Source: Flavobacteriales bacterium (GTDB lineage: Bacteria; Bacteroidota; Bacteroidia; Flavobacteriales_E; Vicingaceae). Taken from it: a DNA stretch of 64,000 bases. The notes beneath the pieces are model-generated. The model worked only from the letters and a program-made list of their open reading frames with translations, ran no database searches and was not told where the DNA came from. Within the stretch, counting starts at the first letter, position 1; each line of letters opens with the position of its first letter. Of the stretch, positions 18,997 to 27,203 are shown in pieces. Made by a program: the position numbers and the translations under genes. The stretch is taken from assembly GCA_020635825.1 (NCBI GenBank), contig JACJZA010000009.1, positions 124,001-188,000 of the forward strand, written 5' to 3'.

Positions 18997-19872
18997 ATGT
19001 GTCATACTGAAAATTTAAATGATATATCAAAATTTAAAGAATATTTTGATATAATTTTCCCTGTAACTGCATTTATCTTAGGTATTTTAGCTGACCGAAT
19101 TATAGATATATTTGTTGAACGAAAAAGAGTTTCAAAAGCAGGGGAAAGATGGATAGCAGAAATTGAATTCTACAATACCCCACTTGATAATCAAATTGAG
19201 GAACTCAAAAAGTTTCTCATAGAACACCGAAAAGAAAAATTTGACACACCTGAAGTTACTACAATCATCCAATTGAGAGGAGATATATTTAAATCTTTAG
19301 ATAAGGGAGACCTTTATAAATATCTGTTGCAAAAATTTAAAAAAAGAGAAAAGGCAATTGAAATTGGAAACAAAATTAATGGTGCTGTCCTAATCAATGA
19401 GCAGTTAGCAATTAATTTGGAGAATAAGTTTTATTCGTATCAAGATACATGCAGTAAACATGTGGATTACTTTAAATTACACCTCCAAAAAGCAATGAAA
19501 TCCTTTGTGAAACTAGAAACGGAAGTCGAAAAAATTAATAATGACCCTCTTTTAGGACCAATTGATTTACTCTTTAGGAAATATATATTTCCTCATCTAG
19601 CATATACAGGAACAACCGATGAAAATAAAACTCCTATGGAATTATTTGAAATTCAATCTGAATTTCTTATCCCTACTATTGAACATTTATCTAAATTTAT
19701 TGGAGATGAAAGAATAGAAATATTTTCAACACATATTTCAGAATGTCAGCAAGCAATAATAGAAATAAGATTAGAAAAATCTTACTTAGAAATTAATATT
19801 GAAAATTTTATTGAAGGGTTTATTAGAGTAAAAGAATCTCTTTCTGAATGTTTAAATGAAATTAAGAAATAA
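18997..19872 (+). CDS. Membrane-anchored coiled-coil protein of unknown function, partner candidate of AbiV
   Basis: A 291-residue protein with one hydrophobic helix near the N terminus (about 16-33, YFDIIFPVTAFILGILAD). A long, mostly alpha-helical, charged cytoplasmic part follows, with coiled-coil-like stretches (VERKRVSKAGERWIAEIEF, FVKLETEVEKINND, IEIRLEKSYLEINIENF). I recognise no enzymatic motif. It follows the AbiV-like gene in the same direction, and a weak terminator-like hairpin follows it. A membrane protein beside a HEPN gene would fit a sensor or effector pair, but that is inference. Confidence 0.75.
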   Translation: MCHTENLNDISKFKEYFDIIFPVTAFILGILADRIIDIFVERKRVSKAGERWIAEIEFYNTPLDNQIEELKKFLIEHRKEKFDTPEVTTIIQLRGDIFKSLDKGDLYKYLLQKFKKREKAIEIGNKINGAVLINEQLAINLENKFYSYQDTCSKHVDYFKLHLQKAMKSFVKLETEVEKINNDPLLGPIDLLFRKYIFPHLAYTGTTDENKTPMELFEIQSEFLIPTIEHLSKFIGDERIEIFSTHISECQQAIIEIRLEKSYLEINIENFIEGFIRVKESLSECLNEIKK

Positions 19873-19909
19873 AAAAACCTCCAACATTGCTGCTAGAGGT
19901 TCTTCTTTA
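19871..19909 (+). terminator. Weak terminator-like hairpin after the AbiV/coiled-coil pair
   Basis: An A-run, then AACCTC (19876-19881), a 14-base loop and GAGGTT (19896-19901) are followed by TCTTCTTT. The stem is only 6 bp, so termination is uncertain. Confidence 0.4.
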
Positions 19910-19929
19910 ACCTTTCAAGCCTTCTAAAT

Positions 19930-19981
19930 CCTTAATTGTGCTATTCTCAAAATGTTTCATAAAAGACTTGCATAATTAAGG
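19930..19981. repeat. Imperfect 11-bp inverted repeat in the convergent intergenic gap
   Basis: CCTTAATTGTG (19930-19940) pairs with CATAATTAAGG (19971-19981), with one G-T wobble, around a 30-base loop. It lies between the coiled-coil gene and the convergent BNR-repeat gene. It could be a bidirectional terminator element or the edge of a lost insert. Confidence 0.4.
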
Positions 19982-20018
19982 CCACTAAAGTGGGGCTTTT
20001 TAGTTAATCTATATTAGC

Positions 20019-23000
20019 TTATTTTTTCACAAATTCTTCATAGGACTTTATTTCCATAGCTTTAATCTCTATTTTTTCAGCAGAGCTTAAATACTTAGCA
20101 AACAATCCTTTCTTGATAGTCTCAAAATCTGTTTTAGCTTTATTAAAACGATTGGTAATTAGTTTAATGTTTTGATACTCTGAATTAGAAGGTTTACCAT
20201 AGTAGCCTGCTACTTTGCTATATATATCTCCCAACTTTTCTCTTAATTGAGGTTCAGCAGCACCAACATAATTATCACCAGTGGTAATAACTAGAGTCTT
20301 TTTCAAATCATTTAATTTAGAGTTTAAAACAGCACCTTGTTTAGACAATGATTTTTGCTCTTTATTATTCTCAATGTATTTAAGCATTTCATCTAATTCA
20401 TAAACTAAATATGCTAGGTCTTCTGTCATTTTATACAACTCTATAGTAGTTTTGAATTGTTCATCTCTTTCAGCTAAAGTAAAAACAGTGTTTGGAGTAT
20501 ATTTTAATTCAATCTCAGTCTCAAACTGTTCTTTACCTTTTTCAATAACCACTTTATATTTACCTGCTTTTACTCTTGGGGGAGTCATTCCACCAAATGA
20601 AAAGGTTTTACCGGTAGCAACTTTAGGCGCTTTCATTACACCGTCCCATTCAACTATGTTAATTCCTTTTTGTTTACCGGGCGATAGGGTTGTTACTTCT
20701 TTCCCTTCCATATCAACAACCTTCATGGTCATTTTACCAAAAGTGTGTCGTTTAGATAAATAATAAATAATTTTTGCAGAACGACTTGGATTTGACCCCA
20801 CAAATTGAGTTTCAGTACTGGTACCTCCAAAAGTGCTTTCCTCCCACAAAATAGCCGGGGGTGTTTTTAAAAATACTAATGGTTTTTCCAATATTTCAGG
20901 TTTAATTTGACGCAATGGGCTAACATCATCCAAAATGATAACACCTCTACCATGCGTTCCCATGATTAAATCATTTGTTTTAGGATGCATTTCTAAATAA
21001 TGAACAGCAACAGAAGGCATATTGTTAGTAAACTTACTCCAATTCATACCTCCATCAACAGTAACATACAATCCAAATTCAGTTCCCAAAAACAACAGAT
21101 TTTCGTTTTCTAAATCTTCTTGTAAACTTCTTGCAAAACCATAAATATCATCTGTTACGATAGACTTCCAGGTTTTTCCAAAATCGCTTGTTTTATATGC
21201 ATAGGTTTTCATATCGTTTTTGGTATGGCCATCGAATACTGCATAAGCTATTCCTTTACCAAATTTACTTGCTTCAATATGGTAACACCATGTATTTGCA
21301 GGTAAACCAGCAATATTTGGTGTTGTATTTAACCAGGTTTTTCCCCCATCTTGTGTTACTTGTACATTCCCGTCATCAGTTCCAACCCAAATAATATTTT
21401 CGTCTAAAGGTGATTCTGCTATTGTAAATATAGTACAATGATTTTCAGCACCTGAATTGTCTTTAGATAATCCACCAGAATTTTCCTGATTCTGTTTAGC
21501 TTTATTATTAGTAGTTAAATCAGGGGAAATTTTTTCCCAGTTATCTCCCTTGTCATTTGAACGATGCAAGAATTGGCTTCCAATATAAAACCTATCAGGA
21601 TTATTCGGACTTGTAGTCATAGCAGCATTCCAGTTAAATCTTAACTTAGGGTCACCTTCAACAGGTAATGGTTGAATTGTTCTTGTTTGACGTGCTTTAG
21701 CATCATATCTCCATACATTTTCTGCTCCTTGCATTTCTGAGTACATAATATGTGGCTGGGTAGGATGTGGATAAACTCTAAATCCATCTCCTACACCTAT
21801 TACTTCCCAATCTCTTGCCTCTACTCCACCTGGACTAGATGAAGGTCCATACCATGAACCATTATCTTGTAATCCTCCATAAACATTATAGGGTTCTTGA
21901 TTATCTACTGCAATATGATAAAACTGACTGATAGGTAAATTTTCAATCATCTCCATGGTTACACATTGATTTAAAGAACGATACAAGCCTCCATCTGTTG
22001 CAGCAAACATTTTATCTGAATCTTTAATATCAAACCAAATATCGTGTATATCAGGATGCATTGCTCCCAATCCTTTAAAAGTAGAACCTCCATCTTTACT
22101 AATTGAGCCATATAAACCAGCTTTCACTAATACATCAGGATTGGTTGGATCTACAACTATTCTAGAAAAATAAAATGGGCGAACCACCAAACCAAAATCT
22201 GCATTCATGTGTTTCCATGATGCCCCTCCATCTTCAGATTTATATAAACCATTTTTATCTGGAAATTCCGTTTCTAAAACTGAATAGACTATCTTACTAT
22301 TAGATGGAGCTACCGCAACTGCTATTCTTCCTAATTTGCCTTTAGGGAATCCGTTATGAATTTTATTCCAAGTTTTTCCGCCATCAACAGTTTTATATAA
22401 TGCACTATTAGCTCCTCCAGAACTAAAAGACCAAGCAGTTCTTCGGTATTCCCAAAAAGAAGCATACATAATGTTCGGATCTATAGGATCCATCACTAAA
22501 TCAGAACAACCGGTTTTATTATCAATGTAAAATATCTTTTCCCAAGTTTTACCTCCGTCTGTAGTTTTATAAACTCCTCGTTCTTCACTATCTCCCCATA
22601 AAGCTCCTAAAACTCCAACATATAAAACATCTGAATTTTTGGGATGAATTTTAATGCTTGAAATTCTATCAGATTTATCCAACCCCATTTTTTGCCAAGT
22701 AGTTCCTCCATCATTAGATTTGTAAATTCCATCTCCTACAGAAACACTATTTCTTGTCCATACTTCACCTGTACCTACCCAAACTACATTATCCGGTTGA
22801 TTTGGATCTACAGCAACACAACCAATTGATTGACAGTAATCATCAAATATTGGATTAAACATCACACCACCATCGTTTGATTTCCATACACCACCTCCGG
22901 CTGTTCCAATGTAAATTACTTTTGAGTTGGAAGGATGACCTTCTATATCTGTTACTCTACCACTCATTAAAGCCGGTCCTATATGACGAGCTTTCATATC

Positions 23001-23093
23001 TCCAAATAATTCTTTTCCTTTTAGAGGAATTTCTTGTTGTGCATTAGATACAAGAGTAGATAGAGCAAATATTGCTAAAACTAACTTTTTCAT
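20019..23093 (-). CDS. Large exported BNR/sortilin-like beta-propeller protein
   Basis: A 1024-residue protein starting at the ATG at 23093 (MKKLVLAIFALSTLVSNAQ); the frame reaches a TTG three codons upstream. After the signal peptide, repeated Asp-box (BNR) motifs such as KSNDGG, KTTDGGKTWEKIF, KTVDGGKTWNKIH, KSEDGGASWKHM and VTQDGGKTWLNT mark a ten-bladed sortilin/VPS10-type propeller. These fill about residues 30-720. The C-terminal 300 residues are mixed beta and helical (Ig-like GMTPPRVKAGKYKVVIEKG, then a helical tail). Automatic pipelines often call this family glycosyl hydrolase, but the Asp boxes alone do not prove enzymatic activity. It is exported to the periplasm or beyond, with no obvious T9SS sorting domain. 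It is followed by a LolA-like gene sharing its strand and probably its promoter. Confidence 0.88.
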   Translation of the reverse strand: MKKLVLAIFALSTLVSNAQQEIPLKGKELFGDMKARHIGPALMSGRVTDIEGHPSNSKVIYIGTAGGGVWKSNDGGVMFNPIFDDYCQSIGCVAVDPNQPDNVVWVGTGEVWTRNSVSVGDGIYKSNDGGTTWQKMGLDKSDRISSIKIHPKNSDVLYVGVLGALWGDSEERGVYKTTDGGKTWEKIFYIDNKTGCSDLVMDPIDPNIMYASFWEYRRTAWSFSSGGANSALYKTVDGGKTWNKIHNGFPKGKLGRIAVAVAPSNSKIVYSVLETEFPDKNGLYKSEDGGASWKHMNADFGLVVRPFYFSRIVVDPTNPDVLVKAGLYGSISKDGGSTFKGLGAMHPDIHDIWFDIKDSDKMFAATDGGLYRSLNQCVTMEMIENLPISQFYHIAVDNQEPYNVYGGLQDNGSWYGPSSSPGGVEARDWEVIGVGDGFRVYPHPTQPHIMYSEMQGAENVWRYDAKARQTRTIQPLPVEGDPKLRFNWNAAMTTSPNNPDRFYIGSQFLHRSNDKGDNWEKISPDLTTNNKAKQNQENSGGLSKDNSGAENHCTIFTIAESPLDENIIWVGTDDGNVQVTQDGGKTWLNTTPNIAGLPANTWCYHIEASKFGKGIAYAVFDGHTKNDMKTYAYKTSDFGKTWKSIVTDDIYGFARSLQEDLENENLLFLGTEFGLYVTVDGGMNWSKFTNNMPSVAVHYLEMHPKTNDLIMGTHGRGVIILDDVSPLRQIKPEILEKPLVFLKTPPAILWEESTFGGTSTETQFVGSNPSRSAKIIYYLSKRHTFGKMTMKVVDMEGKEVTTLSPGKQKGINIVEWDGVMKAPKVATGKTFSFGGMTPPRVKAGKYKVVIEKGKEQFETEIELKYTPNTVFTLAERDEQFKTTIELYKMTEDLAYLVYELDEMLKYIENNKEQKSLSKQGAVLNSKLNDLKKTLVITTGDNYVGAAEPQLREKLGDIYSKVAGYYGKPSNSEYQNIKLITNRFNKAKTDFETIKKGLFAKYLSSAEKIEIKAMEIKSYEEFVKK

Positions 23094-23116
23094 GAAATTC
23101 AATAAGTTTTAAATGA

Positions 23117-23893
23117 TTATTTACCTTCTTCCGTTCCTGATTCTTCTTCTGTTTCAGGGAATTTAAATATTGAGTCATCAATATCTACATTTACTTCTAC
23201 TTTTTCTATAGTAACAGGTTGTCCTTGACCATCTTTTAATCTAGAATTAATTGAAAAAGCAAAATAAACACCTTCTACTTCTTGGTAATCACTAAATACA
23301 GTTTGAGAAATTGCACCCTTCATTTGGCCACTTTTTATCTCTGATTCTGTAAGAATTGGAATGTAATTTTCAGTGTCAAAATAATAATAGGTTACATTTT
23401 CAACTTCTTCTCCATCTGCTAACAATGGTTTCTTAGTAAACTTTACTTTGAAACATTCAACACCTTCCATGGTTTCTTTACCTATTAATTCTATTTGGTA
23501 ACCTTTCTTTTCATAATCTAAGAAAGCCTCAGGAAAGTCGCCGGCTTCTCTTTTTATATTTTCTGTTTGTTCAGCATCTGCTTTTTCAGCTTTTTGAGTC
23601 ATAAAATTAACTCCCCAAGAAGTTTCACCATCGAAAGCTTGTTGAATCATTTTCTTACCTTGAAATTCAAAACTTACTATCATTTTTCCTTCTGAAGTGT
23701 TTATCATTTCCAAAGGCAAAGTCATACCTTGAGCATCAACTTTTGCAGTCATTTTTACATTTTTAATGTTGCGTAAAGCTTCTTCTCCACCAATATTTTC
23801 TATATATGTTTTTACTATTTCTTCAGCAGTTTGCGCTGTTGAAACCATTTGCGTTCCGATAAGGAACAATACGAAAGTTGCAATTTTTTTCAT
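23117..23893 (-). CDS. LolA-like exported protein (outer-membrane lipoprotein sorting family)
   Basis: A 258-residue protein with a signal peptide (MKKIATFVLFLIGTQMVSTAQ). The AEEIVKTYIENIGGEEALRNIKNV opening, followed by antiparallel strands (KMTAKVDAQGMTLPLEM, GKMIVSFEFQGKKMIQQAFDG), is the half-barrel of the LolA/LppX superfamily common in Bacteroidetes. The C-terminal tail is very acidic (Glu-rich). It could carry hydrophobic lipids or lipoproteins across the periplasm. The ligand is not known. It lies 23 bases upstream of the BNR-repeat gene on the same strand. Confidence 0.82.
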   Translation of the reverse strand: MKKIATFVLFLIGTQMVSTAQTAEEIVKTYIENIGGEEALRNIKNVKMTAKVDAQGMTLPLEMINTSEGKMIVSFEFQGKKMIQQAFDGETSWGVNFMTQKAEKADAEQTENIKREAGDFPEAFLDYEKKGYQIELIGKETMEGVECFKVKFTKKPLLADGEEVENVTYYYFDTENYIPILTESEIKSGQMKGAISQTVFSDYQEVEGVYFAFSINSRLKDGQGQPVTIEKVEVNVDIDDSIFKFPETEEESGTEEGK

Positions 23894-24048
23894 TTTATTA
23901 AATTTTGTTTTACTGCTAATTTATCTCTTGTTTTATATAAATGAATATGAATTATGATAAACGGTTTTATTTGCAGATGAATATCTATTTTCAATAAAGA
24001 AAACTAATTGAAATAAGAATATTACATTAGCTGAACAAATCTTTAAAG

Positions 24049-25203
24049 ATGATAAAATATTACACGACTTTTTTTTTATTTTGGTTCACCTTAAGTATTC
24101 TTGCTCAAGAAGTAAAAATTGACAATTTAGGTAAAAACCTAACTTTTACAGGTACAGAAGTAATTGAAAATGATGATGATTATGATTCAACAGGTCAGCT
24201 AGTATTAAGTGGATATGTAAGTTCTTATTATGCTTATTATAACGATTCTGTTGGCACAGGAAATTATCAAAAGCTACCTACTACTGCACCTTATAGTGAT
24301 AAATTTGGTTTAAATATAGTTCAACTTGGAGGAGTTTATACATCTGATAATTTTAGAGGAATTTTTACTTTTCAAATAGGGGATATTCCTCAAAGTGCTT
24401 GGTCTTCCCAATACAACATGATACAAGAAGCCAATGCTGGCTACAAAATAATAGACAAGCTATGGTTTGATATTGGTTTTTTTAGAACCCACATTGGGCT
24501 CGAATCGATACAACCTAGAGAAAATATTGCCAGTAGTATTGCTTCTACTACTTATTTTGAACCTTATTTTTTAAGTGGAGCTAAACTTACCTATCAATTC
24601 AACAAAAAAATTGCTTTACAAGCCAATGTATTCAACAGCTTTAACACGTTTGTAGAAACCAATAAAAACAAAGCCGTAGGATTATCTGCTGTTATTAATC
24701 CAAACGATAAACTAAGCATTACCATTAACACCATTACTTGTGATGAAAGTCCGGAAGATTTTCCTAGACCACAACAACGCTTATACAATAATTTGTATAT
24801 GGTTTATCGATCTGATAAAATTGACATTGGTGCTGAATACAATTTTGGCTTGCAGCAAAACTCTCAATTAACCGATACAACAAAAACGGCTTATATGCAC
24901 AGTGCTTTATTTGCCTTAAAATACAAATTCAATAAAAAATATGCTGTTTACGGTCGCGAAGAATTTTTTACCGACCCAGATGAAATATTAACTGGTCCAA
25001 TTCAAAATAGCCATCATGAGTTAGTAGGAATGGATATTATAGGAACCACTTTAGGGGTTGAGGTAAAACCTATAGAAAACTCATATGTTAGGCTAGAAGG
25101 CAGAACTCTACACACTAAAACAAATGAAGATATTTTTTTAGTAAATCATAAAAACACCAACCACCGAGAAGAGGTAATTTTTAGTGTAGGTGTTTGGTTT
25201 TAA
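24049..25203 (+). CDS. Outer-membrane beta-barrel, BBP2/OmpL-like porin
   Basis: A 384-residue protein with a signal peptide (ending near LAQEV). It contains the family segments FRGIFTFQIGDIPQSAW, DIGFFRTHIGLESIQPREN and ALQANVFNSF, and ends in a barrel-type strand, EEVIFSVGVWF, whose final Phe is the outer-membrane insertion signal. It resembles putative beta-barrel porin-2 proteins. Its last 4 bases overlap the convergent nth gene, and it has no clear operon partner. The substrate is unknown. Confidence 0.85.
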   Translation: MIKYYTTFFLFWFTLSILAQEVKIDNLGKNLTFTGTEVIENDDDYDSTGQLVLSGYVSSYYAYYNDSVGTGNYQKLPTTAPYSDKFGLNIVQLGGVYTSDNFRGIFTFQIGDIPQSAWSSQYNMIQEANAGYKIIDKLWFDIGFFRTHIGLESIQPRENIASSIASTTYFEPYFLSGAKLTYQFNKKIALQANVFNSFNTFVETNKNKAVGLSAVINPNDKLSITINTITCDESPEDFPRPQQRLYNNLYMVYRSDKIDIGAEYNFGLQQNSQLTDTTKTAYMHSALFALKYKFNKKYAVYGREEFFTDPDEILTGPIQNSHHELVGMDIIGTTLGVEVKPIENSYVRLEGRTLHTKTNEDIFLVNHKNTNHREEVIFSVGVWF

Positions 25204-25838
25204 TCAAACTTCCCAAATGACTTACAAAAGTGAGAGATATCACACTCACTACATTTAGGTTTTCGAGCTAAACAAATATAACGCCCATGTAATATTAACC
25301 AATGGTGAGCTACCGGAATTACTTCCTCAGGCAAGTATTTTACAAGTTGTTTTTCGGCTTCTAATGGAGTTTTAGCATTACTAGTCAACCCCAAACGTTC
25401 TGCTACTCTAAATACATGTGTATCCACTGCCATAGCAGGTTTATTGTAAACTACACTTGCAATTACATTAGCTGTCTTCCTCCCTACTCCAGGCATTTTT
25501 TGCAAATCATCAACATTATCAGGAACTACATTATTAAAATCATGCACTAAAATTTTAGCCATTCCTACCAAATGTTTGGCTTTATTGTTTGGATAACTAA
25601 TACTTTTAATGTATTCAAAAACTTCCTCTACATCCGCTTCAGCCAATTCATTTGCATTAGTAAATCGTCTGAAAAAATCTTTAGTCACTATATTCACTCT
25701 TTTATCGGTACATTGTGCCGAAAGTATTACAGCCACCAACAATTCATAAGGATTAGAATATTCCAATTCAGTTTCCGCTGTTGGATTTTTCTTACTGAAA
25801 TGGTTTATAAATAATTGGTATCGTTCTTTTTTTGTCAT
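25200..25838 (-). CDS. nth: Endonuclease III (DNA glycosylase/AP lyase)
   Basis: Endonuclease III removes oxidised pyrimidines and cuts the abasic site. The 212 residues align with E. coli Nth. The helix-hairpin-helix LQKMPGVGRKTANV carries the catalytic Lys121, and VDTHVFR carries Asp139. Four cysteines spaced C-x6-C-x2-C-x5-C (189, 196, 199, 205) bind the Fe-S cluster. The stop codon overlaps the convergent porin gene at a shared TTAA. Confidence 0.96.
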   Translation of the reverse strand: MTKKERYQLFINHFSKKNPTAETELEYSNPYELLVAVILSAQCTDKRVNIVTKDFFRRFTNANELAEADVEEVFEYIKSISYPNNKAKHLVGMAKILVHDFNNVVPDNVDDLQKMPGVGRKTANVIASVVYNKPAMAVDTHVFRVAERLGLTSNAKTPLEAEKQLVKYLPEEVIPVAHHWLILHGRYICLARKPKCSECDISHFCKSFGKFD

Positions 25839-25901
25839 TAGACAAAATTACATTTTTTGAATCGTTAAATAATTAGCTACTTTTAAACTCAAATTAAAGA
25901 T

Positions 25902-27203
25902 TTGGAAGTTTTACTCACCATATTTTATTTTTTGGTTTTTTGCTTTATCATTTACAAAATGCCTTTTTTTAATGATGAGCTCATTCCAAAATATTGGTTT
26001 ATAGTTGTTTTTGGAATTAAATTGATAGCCGGAATAACGCTAACCATGCTTTACACCAACTATTATTCCGATAGAAGTTCAACTGATATTTTTAAATACT
26101 TTGATGATGGTAAAATAATGTTTGATGCCTTAAAAACCAATCCTTCCGATTATTTTAAAATGTTGTTTGCCTTCCAAAACGACACCCCGTATTTTAATAC
26201 CACATACTACGATAAAATGCATTTTTGGTACAGTGAATATCCTACCAACATTTTTAGCGACAGTCACATTATTATTCGTTTTAATGCTTTTGTACAATTG
26301 TTTTCTTTTGGTCATTTTCATGTCCACAATGTGTTCATTAATTTTATTTCGCTTATTGGATTAACGGCTATTTTTAAAACTGCAATTCATCACATTCGTC
26401 AAAGTAAAAAATTGCTTTTTTACTTTATTTTTCTTGCTCCTTCTGTTTTATTTTGGGGTTCAGGATTGCTCAAAGAAAGTTTTATTTTTTTTGGTATCGG
26501 AATGATGTTTTATTCCTATGTTCAACTTTCAAAAAAATGGAATGCCAAAAATATTGTGTTTTTTGTTCTTGGGTTTGTTGTTATCATATATACTAAAATG
26601 TACATTTTAGTGGCAATAATTCCAGCTTTACTTGGTTATATAATCTATCAAAAAAGCTTCATTAAAAATGTAATCATTGCTTTTTCTTTTAGTTTTTTGA
26701 TGATTTTGTTAGCTAGTTATTTACTACTAAATGCACCTCTCAAATTCAATCCATTTGAATTGATTATTGCTAAACAACATGACTTTTTACAGTTGTTAAC
26801 TGAAGTAAAAAGTAAAAGTACATTTTATGTTAGCGAGCTAGAAAATTATATAGATGTTCTTATTCAAATTCCTTTTGCATTAACCAATACTTTTTTACGC
26901 CCATTTTTATGGGAAGTAAATTCACCATTAGTGTTAATGAGTTCAGTAGAAAACTTAGATTTAATCATTCTTTTTTTATTCTCATTTTATCACAAAAAAA
27001 ACAACCCGGATTGGGCTAAAATTCTCTTCTGTATTTCTTTTGCAATTAGTTTGTATTTAATAATTGGATTAACTGTATCGAACTTTGGAGCAATTGCCAG
27101 ATATAAAGTTCCTGCTATTCCATTTTTACTGTTAGCAAACGTTTTATTGATAGACATTGAAAAACTAAAACAAAAAATTCCAATCTTAAAAAAGATTTTA
27201 TGA
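25902..27203 (+). CDS. Polytopic membrane protein, EpsG/polymerase-like
   Basis: A 433-residue protein with about ten hydrophobic helices. A short segment, LAPSVLFWGSGLLKESFIFF (about 177-196), is typical of uncharacterised Bacteroidetes membrane proteins resembling EpsG-like polymerases and GT-C glycosyltransferases. The frame starts at TTG (25902); the next in-frame ATG is 19 codons later, inside the first helix. It overlaps the amidohydrolase gene by 4 bases (ATGA), so the two are translationally coupled. Function is uncertain. Confidence 0.75.
   Translation: MEVLLTIFYFLVFCFIIYKMPFFNDELIPKYWFIVVFGIKLIAGITLTMLYTNYYSDRSSTDIFKYFDDGKIMFDALKTNPSDYFKMLFAFQNDTPYFNTTYYDKMHFWYSEYPTNIFSDSHIIIRFNAFVQLFSFGHFHVHNVFINFISLIGLTAIFKTAIHHIRQSKKLLFYFIFLAPSVLFWGSGLLKESFIFFGIGMMFYSYVQLSKKWNAKNIVFFVLGFVVIIYTKMYILVAIIPALLGYIIYQKSFIKNVIIAFSFSFLMILLASYLLLNAPLKFNPFELIIAKQHDFLQLLTEVKSKSTFYVSELENYIDVLIQIPFALTNTFLRPFLWEVNSPLVLMSSVENLDLIILFLFSFYHKKNNPDWAKILFCISFAISLYLIIGLTVSNFGAIARYKVPAIPFLLLANVLLIDIEKLKQKIPILKKIL

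Noticed and set aside
19981..20000. GGCCACTAAAGTGGGGC as a terminator for the BNR-repeat gene
   Set aside because: The CCAC/GTGG stem is only 4 bp with mismatches outside it, too weak to call.
20019..23093. Annotation of the BNR-repeat protein as a glycosyl hydrolase
   Set aside because: Only Asp-box propeller repeats are seen. No catalytic residues of a sialidase or other hydrolase family can be pointed out, so a neutral name is safer.
23093..23102. TTG at 23102 as start of the BNR-repeat gene
   Set aside because: It adds only three residues (MNF) before an ATG that begins a classical signal peptide, MKKLVLAIF.
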